In this document: piece by piece, positions 20,955 through 31,394 of the stretch | Layout of the letters: each line of letters begins with the position of its first letter | How positions within the stretch are numbered: position 1 is the first letter of the stretch | NCBI RefSeq assembly: GCF_963678635.1 | Contig: NC_087062.1 | Span: forward strand, 100,675,209 to 100,739,208 | DNA: 64,000 bases | Reading direction: 5' to 3' | Source: Symsagittifera roscoffensis | Taxonomy: Eukaryota > Xenacoelomorpha > Acoela > Convolutidae | Notes under the pieces: model-generated | Database searches by the model: none | Told to the model about the DNA's origin: nothing | The model's input: only the letters and a program-made list of their open reading frames with translations | Translations under genes and position numbers: made by a program

Positions 20955-22886
20955 CATGGACAACTTCAACTGGAAGGTATTAATGGACCTGCAGAGGCAT
21001 ATGTGGGACCGATAGTAGATGCGATCTATCGTCGGCTGATGGGTGGAGACTTTGCTCTGGAGGACCCAGAGGTAGTCATGTTGCTGACAGCCTTAATAAA
21101 CATCTTGGGGCATGATAACTGTGGGGACCGCCCCACGGAAGTCTTATTGATGGCAGCATATGGAGAAAGAGGAGTACTAGACCGCCCGAACATTAGAATA
21201 ATGAGATGGAGAAACGGGGCTCTCTCAGGAAGTGACTTGGCGAACGAGCCTGGATTGGGAAGTTTCCGGACAAACCAACCACGCGAGTTGCCTCTGCCAA
21301 CTAAGTCTAAGCCTGGTCTGAGAAGGATGCATCAGGAGATGAACAGCGAGGCTGCCTCGTCTAGTTCACAACTGAGAGCAGCTGTGTCACCAAAGAGGGC
21401 GAGAGTAGAGGAAGTGCTTCAGACGAACGAAACCATGCAAGACCTTAACGGAACGGTAGAAGAACTGGAGAAGACCAGAAGGGAGCTGGATGAAATGACC
21501 AAGACCATGTTCAGTACAGAAGAAGGTAGAGACATGCGGAAGAAACTGTTTGAAGATTGTAACAAGAAACAGGGTAGAGAAATAGAGCGCTTGAGGCGAG
21601 AGTACAAAGAGCGATCGGAGCGGCTGACGTTGACGACAGCCGTAGAAAAAGTGATACCTGCAAGGAATATTCCTCGTGAGCAGTCCCCGATGGATCTTTT
21701 GACGCCTCGCGAGTTGAGTCAAACGACGGAGACGCGACTCCCAGCAACAACTGGTCGAGCGACAATCCCGGACCCGAGTGACACCCTAGGTGACCCAGTC
21801 GTGGAGCAAACGGTGAGAAAATTGATAGAGACTGCTGGACGATTGGTCGCTAATAGGAATGCGCCAGGTTCCGGGTGACTGCACCCTATGGAACAATAGA
21901 TGACATGGGCAGAGTGCAATTCTCCCAATAGATGATGACGAGAACGGGATATAACTACTCTCTGGCATAAATTCAAGTGCCCGGTACTGACCGTCTCCAC
22001 CGTACCCATGAGCACGAAAACGTTGACAGCGACAGGAAGAAGAAATCATGAAGGAGTCATCAGGTGGAACAATATAATAAGGAACTTGGCGAGTCGGAAT
22101 GCTGGACAGATGATCCTTATGGATACTGAACACGAGCTGAGAGCTATGGATCAGGCCAGATTAACCACCGATGGAATCCACATTGATAGCATTGAAGGAC
22201 AAGCCTGGTTGAACAGAGTCTTCCAAGAGCGACTGAATGAAATGGAAGTCGAGATCTTTGACACGGGAGTGCTGAAGAAGGAAGCAACCACGAATGAGCC
22301 GGCAATTTCAACCTTCGTGCCCTCTAACTTAGAAAAACGTTTGGGAACTGTCTCAGCCGTGACATACAGTCCGCAAAGCTCTAGCGAGCCAGGCCAAAGG
22401 ACAGATGTACAAGATCGATTGGGGGAAGCGCCAATAAGGAGAACCGTTCATCCAAGACGAAGATTAGGATCTGTCAATCCGACCGCGGAGACGACCAGCA
22501 CCTCAAGATCAGAGACAATGTCAGAGACGACGAGTACCAGCCGAGAGGAGCGACGTCCAGACAAAAGCTCTTTGATGTGGTCGAGGCCCATACCTTCTCC
22601 CTGTCATACATACAAACAGGATCTGATGAAATTGAACCTCCAGACGGGGAGCTTTACATCAGATGCCATGAGGATGTTAAATTGAGCGAGATTGTCGGTC
22701 AACGGACTATATTCAATAACAGGCGTGGACTGGTTGATAGCCGCTGGCATAGACTTCAGCTCTACAACCGCCTTGAGATTTGCCGACTTAGAGGCACTGC
22801 CCTCAAACAATACAATGGGATCAGTAAATGCGAGACCGTTGCAGGATGTGAAGGAAATCGAGAAGAAAGACCCGGAAGATTCTTGA
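20955..22886 (+). pseudogene. Coiled-coil plus SGNH-hydrolase-like ORF (copy B)
   Basis: The open frame from 20,955 (no ATG visible; the earliest codons read HGQLQLEG) to 21,878 has a helical N-terminus (MLLTALINILG). It then has a Ser-rich linker, a strong coiled coil (VEELEKTRRELDEM...QGREIERLRREYKERSERL, about 21,460-21,630) and a Ser/Thr/Pro tail. From about 21,960 the reading CPVLTVSTVPM..NN.IIRNLASRNAGQMILMD...LTTDGIHID (DGIH at 22,170-22,181) matches the C-terminal half of SGNH/GDSL esterases, whose last block carries the catalytic Asp-x-x-His. The N-terminal half with the catalytic Ser is missing or scrambled here but present in copy C. The C-terminal motif VDWL..AGIDFSSTTALRFADLEALP (to 22,886, past a TGA at 22,683) is also in copy C. 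Confidence 0.6.
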
Positions 22887-22978
22887 CCTCGAGGTCACCA
22901 AAAGGACAACACGTAAAATTGTTCTGACAGATAAAATTACCCCCAATTCATGTAAAAGAAAGAGCGTACCCGAAATAA

Positions 22979-24184
22979 GTGAATCAAGAAGGTGATGTTC
23001 AGAGGTACGGTGGATTGAATGCGATCAAGAAAGATGAGACCATCTTTGCAGCCTATGACAAAACAGAAATGAGGAAGGATCAGAGTATGATAGTCGCGAG
23101 CTCAGACTTCGTGTATACCTCCAACTCTCTGTTTTGGCCTGATGTTATAATGTTGGCAGCGGTCAACCTAACCCTAATGCAATCTGTGTCGATGGCAATT
23201 GGGGTACAACGAAAGACAGAAATGAAACCAATCACAATCGTGTTTGCTGGCATGAAGGACCATCTACATAGTAGGGGTTTCCTGAGCAGACTCAGAGAGC
23301 CTACGACAGCCGGAGACGCTGCATGGCCAGCTATAAAGGCTATCCTCGAGTCAATGGGTGAAGTAGTGACCACTCTGAAAGAAAGCGCCTTCACCAAGAT
23401 AACACCGAGAGCCGTGTTTGCACTGTCTCCGGGATATGCACAGCTCCCGGATGGACTGAAGTTTGTATATGCGATGGTGGATTTGCTCTCGGAAGGGAAA
23501 TTTGATGTGATCATATCTGCCCCAAATCGCGGAATAGAGATGGAGAATCTGAGGCCACTCAGGGCTGAATTACCTGCGTTGTGGTCTGACATCTGAAATG
23601 CGATGCGAGGATTTAAGGACCATTCACTACACATGCTAGTGTTAGACGAGGCACTGGGGTTGGAACTGTCCACCTTCAGCCGACAGCTCAAATTGAAGCC
23701 AGGAATTGACGATGACCATAGAGTGATCGTGACAACGTTAAACGATTTATGGTTCCGAGGAATGGAAATAAAAGAGGAAGGAGAGAGAAGGAAGAACTCC
23801 AAGGAGACCAGAGCTCACTTGGAAGCCATGGTTTTGAGAACGAAACCAGAGGCTAACAAGTGGCTGCACTTGACCCCACGGATAGCAGCATTAGGCGCGG
23901 ATGCTTTCGACTGAGGCTCAGTGGTGATCAGGAAAATCCATGCCTACTTAGTGAAAGAGGTAAATCTGGCCAAAAATGCTGAAGAGAAACCAGCCGAATT
24001 CGTGAACAGAGTGTGCCAAGTGACCCTGGAAGCTCTCTGGACACAGAATATGAAGGGAGAAGAAGGCTTTGACTGGGCTGACAGCATGTTGGAAGGGCTA
24101 GGAGCCGGATGGACCGCGTCCTTCTTGGCGAAAAAAAAACCCTTCAGTTTCTCGATATCTGACAAAAATAATTCCTCCAAGTAG
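22979..24184 (+). pseudogene. Unknown polyprotein, N-terminal block (copy B)
   Basis: Open to 23,596, with a TGA, then 23,603-23,914 and 23,921-24,184. Aligned by eye with copy C (32.9-34.2 kb) it shares the order IVFAGMKDHLHSRG / LLFAGLNDHLHAAG, then FALSPGYAQLPDGLKFVYAMVDLL / FASSPGYAGMRPALQFVYAMLILI, LVLDEALGLELSTFSRQLKL / IVLDEVLRLELSKLARQLKF, and DDDHRVI / GDDHQVI. The G-x-N/K-D and D-D-H blocks in this order recall an SGNH fold, which would be a second one. This is a suggestion only. Otherwise the family is not recognised. Confidence 0.5.
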
Positions 24185-24246
24185 CCGTAGAAGTATCAAT
24201 CGTTGAATTACTAGCCCTGTTCGAGTCGTTTTGAGCAGAGAACTTT

Positions 24247-25735
24247 GTGAAAGGACCAGTGATACTGCTCACCGAAGGAGTGCAGAATTTGCGATTAGAT
24301 GGACTTCTAACGTTGATCGCGAAAACGCATAGAAACTTAGGGGGATTGATGAATTTGACACGCTATACGGAGCAGATGAGAGAGAACGTGAGGAAATTCG
24401 ACGTGAAACGATCTACGGCTTCCTGGAACAAGATAAGAGATTTGCTTCAACTTTTGTCCAGTACCTCCTGCAGCAGAATCGCTATGGAACAGGAGATGAG
24501 GAAACGATTCAGAGGGAGGAAGACATGCGACATCATGTTGGGCGCATGACCTGCTAACTGATCTGAGCTTAGTTATGAGGACCGATCCTTTAGCATTGAT
24601 CAGAGGAGCCACGCAGTTCGTGACGATCATATATGGACCTGCAGTTACGTTTGCGTTCCCTGATGTTAAGGTGGAAGCATACAGGAGGTCGGTGCTGCAC
24701 CTGAACCTCATATCAAAGTGCGCTGAATTGGTGTGAGCAGCATGTACTGCGAGAGCTCATGAGCAAAGACCTTTTGTTTGCAAGCAATCGGAGCCAGAGA
24801 TGACGGTCATTAACTTTGACGATCACTTCCGTGATCGCATGGGAGAAGTGTATAGAGGACACATCGAGGTGTTCCCAAAGCTCTGGAACTTAAGGCCGCA
24901 TGATAAAACAAGTGGTGAGATCACGAGAATTCCTCGTCTAATGACCGCGTACCATAAGGTGAGAGAAGAGACGAAAGGCTGGCGTGATTACAAGAAACTG
25001 CCGGAGGAAATCCTTGAATTCCCTCTGATAAGGAGGATGCTGCTCGGAGCAGTCTCCTCAGTGCAAACCACTAGGATGGGAGCCTTTGAGACTAACGAAA
25101 GGAGGATGGCGAAATTTTCTGAAATGGTGGATCCGTGTTTCATTGGCAGCAGAAAAGTCGCAGTGCTGTAGTATACGCAATTTACTTACACTGATGAAGC
25201 AACGAGGAGACGAATGAGCAATGCAGCGACTCCGAAGCCTTGGATGTTTGACGAGGAATGGGCGAAACTGGATCTAGCGCCTATGATTATGAGAGGCAAG
25301 GCTGACTTACAAGAAGCCTCCCTGTTCCTAACAAATGTGAAACCAGGGTTAACGGTGGGAGGAACCCTACAGACTAGAACCATGCTAGCACCCTTCGGAC
25401 ACGAAGAAGTTAAAGTAGTTCATGGAGAGGAGGAAAATCAGTCCACAGGCAGACTAGTTATACCGAAATTTCCTGATGGGGCAAGGAGTGAAGAGCAATG
25501 GCCCTCAAATTCAGGAAAGAATCCGAGACAAGATGATGGGCAGGGAGAAGGCTTTGATAGGAGGGATATCCAGCCTGGACTTCAATTTCCTCAGCGTTTT
25601 TGAACACGCACGGACACGTTGGAAGCGACGACTGAGCCGGCAGACGAAGGAATTTCCACGCTGGAACCCCCGTCGGCCTTCATGGAATTCTAAGAATGCC
25701 GAACAGAAACTCTTGATGGAATGACCAAGGAGAAG
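24247..25735 (+). pseudogene. Unknown polyprotein, central block (copy B)
   Basis: Heavily broken but alignable to copy A 1-900 and copy C: the LRLDGLLTLI start, RTDPLALIRGATQFVTIIYGP, WNLRPH, EFPLIRRMLLG, DPCFIGS, and after a break RRRMSNAATPKPWM and LAPFGHEEVKV. The amino-acid similarity to copies A and C is low, so copy B belongs to a separate subfamily. That selection seems to have kept the landmarks while the rest diverged suggests the protein was functional when the subfamilies split. Confidence 0.5.
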
Positions 25736-25836
25736 AAGGATAGAAGGCGCTGCCAGAGTACCTTTCTTGGGAACGTTGCCCGAAGAAGAGTAGGAGGTGC
25801 ATCATAGAGACCACGAAATAAAGGACGGGATGCAGA

Positions 25837-26631
25837 ATGTACAGAGTGGCATTCATGGAAGAGGTGTGGGCAGTAGTTCAGAGCTACGGAACCCAGTATA
25901 TTTTGAAACTAGGTCTCAACCGACCACTAATGCGGGAAAGTCTTGACAAACTTGACGAGTGTGAAGGGAGATTGAGCGAGTTGTTGATTGACTCGGCCAC
26001 TGACGAAAAAGAGGCAAACTCTCTTATCAAGATGACGCCGCAAGCAGACAAAAGAGAAGTGGTATATCTGCCAAGAACCCGGAAGGGAACGATGCGATCG
26101 AAAATGGTGAATGACAGAATTAATGAAATGAAGATGAAACTGGGCAGCAAGGTGACATTGAGGAAAATGGGGAAGACAAAGGTGGATTCCGAGATCTCGA
26201 TGAAAACCGTCAACTCAGGTAAAAGAAACGCTGTCGAAGAAGCTATGGACCTGGGACAGGGTGATGATCGATTGCCTGGCACAGACAGGATGTTGACTGA
26301 CGTAGCGATGGTGCCACCCATTCTCATGGCAGGAATAAAATCAGTCAATAACAAAACTAAGAAGAGTGACCGCACTCTGACTGGAGCGAAGTTAGAAATG
26401 GAGATACACAGCCAATGTGGAGAGAGTACTCTGAAAGACTTCAAACCGTCTGTCATGAATCACGGAAAGGGAAGCGTCGTAGGACAGCTTGTCCCAGTGG
26501 AATATAACCGACTGACAGTGTCGGTAGCTGTATCGATTGATGATCTCGCCGGTGGATACATGGAGATGTTAGAGTACAGAAATTCGGCCAGAGGACACTT
26601 AATGGCTCTAGAAGATAAAAGTGCCATATAA
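25837..26631 (+). pseudogene. Unknown polyprotein, acidic/basic linker block (copy B)
   Basis: An uninterrupted 264-codon frame starting at ATG 25,837. The N-terminal part (YRVAFMEEVWAVVQSYGTQY..KLGLNRPLMRESLDKLDE) corresponds to FKEELW..VVKFGEPVLM of copies A and C. The middle is lysine-rich and variable. FKPSVMNHGKGS near 26,440 corresponds to FKPQKA of copy A. The linker is longer than in copies A and C and lacks their compact basic RKRKR cluster, though basic residues are spread through it. Unknown function. Confidence 0.5.
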
Positions 26632-26637
26632 GGTTAT

Positions 26638-27363
26638 TTGGAGACGATGATGCAAGGCACCACCCTGAAGCAGATGGCATACAGGACTCTGGTATCGTCG
26701 GAAATGCACGCCGAAACGATTGATCAGTTGGTGAGCCTTCAATGGAGAGCGGTAGTGTTACGATACTTTGAAGAAGAAATGAGAACCACGCCAAAGATAG
26801 CAATACCCTATGTGAGAACAGAGTTACAACTGAGGTTCGCTTGGTGCATGATTGGACCGACTCGCGGGGAATATGATTCGGATGAAAGGAAAAGATCGAA
26901 GTGATAAAAGGTTTTCTTAATGACGAGTGTGAGGGATCTGATGACCCAAGAAGGATCAACAGTAGCGTGCGCGAAGCGTAGAGACGCTCTATGTTTCGTT
27001 CGATTTATGATAGAACAAATTTCAGCCCCAGCATTGAACACTTGGGTCAATATGTTAAGAGAAGGCAATGAACGAGCGAAAGCCTTGTTCGTGCTAGCAA
27101 TTTTGGACATATATCAGAGCAAACCAATGCGAGTGAATATGAAAGAACCCGTGGAACTAGAACCGATGAAGAAAATAGGCGAAATAAGGAGGTTCTCAAG
27201 CAAGGAGCTGAAGCTCTCGAAAGAATCTATGAGAGCACTGCCGAGGTCCAGTGAATACTGTGGACCGATCAGGAAGAAATCATACAGTTACGTATCCGGA
27301 ATCATAGGGATGGCGTACAAACCCTTCATAAATAAAGACATACGCGATTGCTTCTTCGACTAA
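26638..27363 (+). pseudogene. Unknown polyprotein, fourth block (copy B)
   Basis: Two frames (26,638-26,904 and 26,920-27,363) are separated by stops. They give LQWRAVVLRYFEEEMRT, CAKRRDALCFVRFMIEQI, ALFVLAILDIYQS and SYSYVSGIIGMAYKPF, matching copy A 2,290-2,890. The second frame runs across the position of the copy A stop at 2,784, which supports a continuous ancestral polyprotein. Confidence 0.5.
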
Positions 27364-29300
27364 GAGCAAGCATAAGTGTTGAGGTTCTGGAATTGCAACG
27401 ATAAGAAGCGCTGCTAATCAGCAGTTCAAGCTGGGACTAGTCTTGGAAGAAAAGGTGACTGTACCTTCAGTGCCAAAATCTGACAACCGAGTGGAGTTTG
27501 GATTGGGATTCTCGGACTAATTGCTGAGAACGAGTTTGATGGTAGTGTGAGAACTAATGAAACCATCATGGTCTCCTAGTCCCTTCGCTGATTCGATATT
27601 ACGTGCGGCACAAGATGTGCAGAAGGAACTGAACTGAGATTGTAACTTGCGAGACCTGAACATCATCTATAATTTGATGACGACAGCCTCTAAGAGCAAC
27701 GGAGAAGACAAGGTAGAGTTGCCTGACTGGGGACCAGAGGACTAGGGTCAAACCTGTTAGCTGTCTGGCAGAAGTCTGTGGGCTGGAGGGTCACATCTGT
27801 GGAGGCCTGGATTGCGTAAAAACCCTGGAGAAACAACACAAGCAATTGCCGATATTGTTTGGGAACATTGTGATGAAGGCGAAAACAGAAACGGAACTGA
27901 TTGCAGATTGCCATGGAGGATATGAGGTGAATCTAGTGACAGCACTAGGATTCTACAGCATGTTTGGTTCTTTGGAGTCACTATTGAATCTAGAACAAAA
28001 GCATGAGATGGTTACGACCATCAGTGTAGAAGTGTTTCCGGGAGTGTTGCAAACCGAGCAGAAGTATTTTGGAAAGTGGAGAGAAGCGATCGAGGCGGAA
28101 ATGAACATCGGCAGAGTGAAACTTATCGAAGATCGATGGGAGCGAGATCTTTAGGGGGATCAACTTTAGCTCCAATGTGCAAGAGCAGATACCCAGTGCA
28201 TTTCGTAGCGGTGGTTGTGAAAAGTACGATAAACGTTCGTGGATCAAGCCTCCTCAGTGCCGAAATGTGTAAGACTAGCGAGAATGTCAGAAAAATCTTA
28301 CATGTTACTGTGCAAGATGATGTTCTCAGCAGTTCCGGAGAGAACCAAAGAGGAGTTAGAATTAATACTGGGAAAGAAGTTCATGGGATACGCCAGTGGG
28401 AACTTCAGCGACTTTGAAAGACAAAAGCAGAAAGGATCAACAGTCACGGATTGTTGACGCAGTAGATGCAGTAGATGAGCATGATGAAGTCCACCGAGTG
28501 ATGATGGAAGAGTAACCACTACTGGAAGCTTCAGGAAAACGTAATTGGAGGGGCATCATGTCAACACATGATGAGTTCCCCTGCCATTGCTTGCTACAAA
28601 CATGGTGGAATCCCGGGCGTAGTAATCTGGTGTTGATCTGGGATTGTGGAGAAGTGCTCTCCATGGGTTTACCAGATTCATCACAGCCCATAACGATAGT
28701 GATAGTAGGGTTTATGGTGGCGATACGATGGTTGGAAGCTCATGTAAAAGAGAACAACAGACATGAGGCGCCGACGAAAGAACAGTTACAGGAATTGGAT
28801 TGGCTAAAATCTTAAACATTCCGATGGAAGTTTAAAAAATATGGGCCAGAAGACGACTGACTCCATGGTTTAGAGCCAACATGATTGCATGGTTGTACGA
28901 GTATGCTAAGAAGCATATGTCGAAGCAGAGCAGAGTGTACAGTGCGTATCAGCTGGACATTGGAGCAGGAGCTTTTAAGCGAGCTTTTGTAACTCATCGG
29001 AACACAGTAACCACCGCAGTGAAGAGAACTTCTAGGACAACTGAATGTGACGGAAGGGAAAAAAAGAAGAGATATTGAGGGAAGACTTGGTGAGAAACGT
29101 GACGTTGTGCCACCACAACAGCTTCTGCCGCAACAGAGAATCTAACGTTGATTCTCTAACTTGTTTTAAACAAAGACTAGAAGAGCAGAAGGGTTGGAGG
29201 ACTGCTTCCAACAGCATCAGAATGGCTACCGACGTGTTGCAAGACACGTAGAATGAAAGTGCGCAGTCAGTGTCGCAGGAGGAGGAGATAGAACATTGAC
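27364..29300 (+). pseudogene. Unknown polyprotein, C-terminal block (copy B)
   Basis: Fragmented homologue of copy A 2,890-4,850. ETELIADCHGGYEVNLVTALGFYSMF (27.9 kb), PKCVRLARMSEKSYMLL (28.25 kb), EFPCHCLLQTWWNPGRSNLVLIWD (28.57 kb) and RAFVTHRNTVTTAVKR (28.98 kb) all have counterparts in copies A and C. The C-terminal SSDDE-type tail of copies A and C is not evident here, where the end reads SAQSVSQEEEIEH. Many stops. Confidence 0.5.
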
Positions 29301-30134
29301 ATATGGCCGAAAAAGAAGAACCAAAAGGAAAGAAATTTATAAGAATTTAGAAGTTATATAACTTCTAAACGACGAACAAAGGAGGAAAAAAAGAAGCGAC
29401 GAAAGCGAAGTTGTTAAAACTCAGAATTGTTTTGTATGTGACAAAAAACTCAAATGAAAAACAAAGCAACTAAGTTTGCAATTGAAACAGAAACGAAAAC
29501 ATTTAGTTGAGTTTTGAAGATTAAAGAATTTGTTGCATTTATAAATTTGCATTATGATTTTAGTTGGTGGCTTTAGAGACACTTACTATTTCTTTAGAGA
29601 GGCTTGAGTGGAGAACATATTAAAACATTCCAGCCTGCATGATTGTTTTTAATCAACTAGGACGACTGATTACTTTGTGGTGACATGAAAGGCTTGGGTA
29701 ATCTCTTGAAGAAGGAGATTATTTCATTGTTCCTTCTAACAATCGAGTTCCCTAATTTTAATATTCAGGGCCAGTAACAACTAAGTTTCCGAAGGAAAGA
29801 AGCATAGTAGGATAATTTTAGTTTGTGGGTTGGCAGGACTGTCCTGCATACCTACACTTTTAAACATAGGAGAAAAAGTTTTAGATCGGGACGCAGACAT
29901 TGAAAGTCTAAAAAAATGTTCTGTCTAAAAAATATCTTCGAAAGTGCAGATTGGTAAAAGAATTTGGAAGACTTAAGTAGTGTAGTATGATGCATTTTAT
30001 TTTCTGCAGTGATTCGATATGACGTGGATAAAAATGACTTTATGCATTTTGTAAATTCTGTTCGATGGCAGTGTAACATTTCGATGAAGACTACGAGACT
30101 CTATGAGGACATTGACCGGGCTGTCCGGGGAGTA
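29301..30134 (+). promoter_or_regulatory. 3' untranslated region and polypurine tract of copy B
   Basis: A non-coding, AT-rich stretch of about 0.8 kb. No gene is supported. It ends in GGGGAGTA (30,127-30,134) directly before the LTR start TGTGACACTCG, the same arrangement as at 5,124 and 46,706. Confidence 0.5.
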
Positions 30135-30960
30135 TGTGACACTCGACCAGAATGTACGAAAATGCAGTTTCGCAATCGAAATTTTATCGGAATAAAAAAG
30201 GACATCTGACCTGGAAGATTGATGATTTTAGCGGATTAGCGACGTTATTTGAACAATTAGACAAATCGGGAAGGTTAGTTTTAACTGACATGATAATTTT
30301 TAAAATTTTGATTTGGACGTGAACGACACATAACGTTTTTTTAATTCGCACACACTGAAACGGCGAAACAGAACAACTATAGTTGCAGTGAAAACAACTG
30401 CGAGAAAACAACAAAAGATTGAAACTGTGATTGGAATTTGTCAGGAACCTTTCCTAGTTGTAACAATTTTGCTGCTAAAATCGTTACAACGCAGAACCCG
30501 AGAAAGAAATGGGTTTTGGGACGGCAAGTCCAGCCTTCCGGAAAGAAATAGGAGTGATATTTCCCCGGATTCCAGAATTTATCTAAATTTTAGCTTCCTG
30601 GTCATGTCCTGAGTTGAATTTAATTAACATCCAGATTCATTTTCAGAGAATGAGAAGCTAGGAGTGAGGGAAAGGGTTGATCCATCTTCGATGGAGATGA
30701 TGATTTTTCACTATTGAGCTCACTATTTTTGCATATAATAAAGTTAATTTGAGTGTTTTGACCGAAGCCGGAAACAGTAACGTTTTTGTCGACCCGTAGT
30801 TAGAAAAGAAAGACCACCAAAAGGACTGGCTTTGGCAGAGACGGTGAAAAGCATGTAGAGCTGTGTTTAGACGTTGGCAAATCGTTTTAGAACCTAGCTT
30901 TATTTTCCGTCGATTTGTACTTCAGGGTGAAGTACAAATGTTACATAGGTTACAATATAT
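30135..30960 (+). repeat. 3' LTR of copy B, 3'-truncated
   Basis: Homologous along its length to 7,364-8,190, with small deletions (for example, about 20 bp missing right after TGTG). Similarity ends near ATGTTACATAGGT (30,945), where the sequence joins LTR sequence of the copy C type. The last 0.7 kb present in the 7,364 LTR are missing. Confidence 0.6.
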
Positions 30961-30966
30961 GGACGT

Positions 30967-31350
30967 TTTTCCTTGAGCAACGTTTAGTCTTGATTTTGGG
31001 GTGAAATGCACTTTTTCAAAAACTCGAATTGAGCATGTCATGCTCAAGTTTTTCGCGACAACTGAAAATAATATCAGAAGAATCGAACTACAATCGCGGG
31101 AAAGTAGTCCAAAAAATAGGAGCGTGAAATTGCTATTCGCAACTTCGCCGTATAAATAGAACGAGAGTAGAGCTGTCTCATTCTTAGTCGTGACGGAACG
31201 AGACAAAGAAGATCAGGTGGACCAGAGTGAACCTTCGGTGGAAAGGTGGACAGCTGAAGCTGCCCAATGGTCCAAACAGAAAACTTGTGTCTTGAGTTTA
31301 AACTAATTCACTTCAAACTTCTTGAAATAAACTTGGTTACCGGATTAGTT
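30967..31350 (+). repeat. 5' LTR of copy C, truncated at both ends
   Basis: It matches 46,745-47,133 closely: CTTGAGCAACGTTTAGTCTTG, the ACTACAATCGCGGGAAAGTA box, GGAGCGTGAA, TATAAAT at 31,151-31,157 followed by the initiation-like GAACGAGAGTAGAGCTG, the CTTCGGTGGAAAGGTGGACAG segment and AAACTTGGTTA.CGGATTA. The first 30 or so bases of the LTR and everything after about 31,350 are missing. It is fused to the SGNH ORF region downstream. Confidence 0.65.
31151..31157 (+). promoter_or_regulatory. TATA box of LTR (copy C, left)
   Basis: TATAAAT, preceded by CTTCGCCG and followed 8 bases on by GAGAGTAGAGCTG. It is conserved with 46,936-46,942 in the right LTR, so it is the likely core promoter of this subfamily. 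Confidence 0.5.
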
Positions 31351-31394
31351 CCAATTTACTTATTAATTGGATGTGCATGAAGCGCCCAGATCGA

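Larger units (their letters stand above)
7364..30960 (+). mobile_element. Giant LTR element, copy B (5' LTR to truncated 3' LTR)
   Basis: The LTR at 7,364 and the LTR at 30,135 are close relatives, and only the second is preceded by a polypurine run. Between them lie, in order: a primer-binding-like site, a non-coding leader with a minisatellite, a second LTR/leader segment, gag, protease, RT, RNase H, the integrase C-terminus, a coiled-coil/SGNH ORF and the unknown polyprotein. That makes about 23.6 kb. Known giant Gypsy-type elements of comparable size include Ogre in plants and Burro in planarians. That gag-pol and the polyprotein are one element, and not nested elements, is an inference from their order and the bracketing LTRs. 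Confidence 0.55.

Noticed and set aside
21003-22685. The SGNH/coiled-coil ORF as a retroviral envelope
   Set aside because: No signal peptide, membrane segment or glycosylated ectodomain pattern. The DGIH and TVP blocks fit an SGNH fold better.
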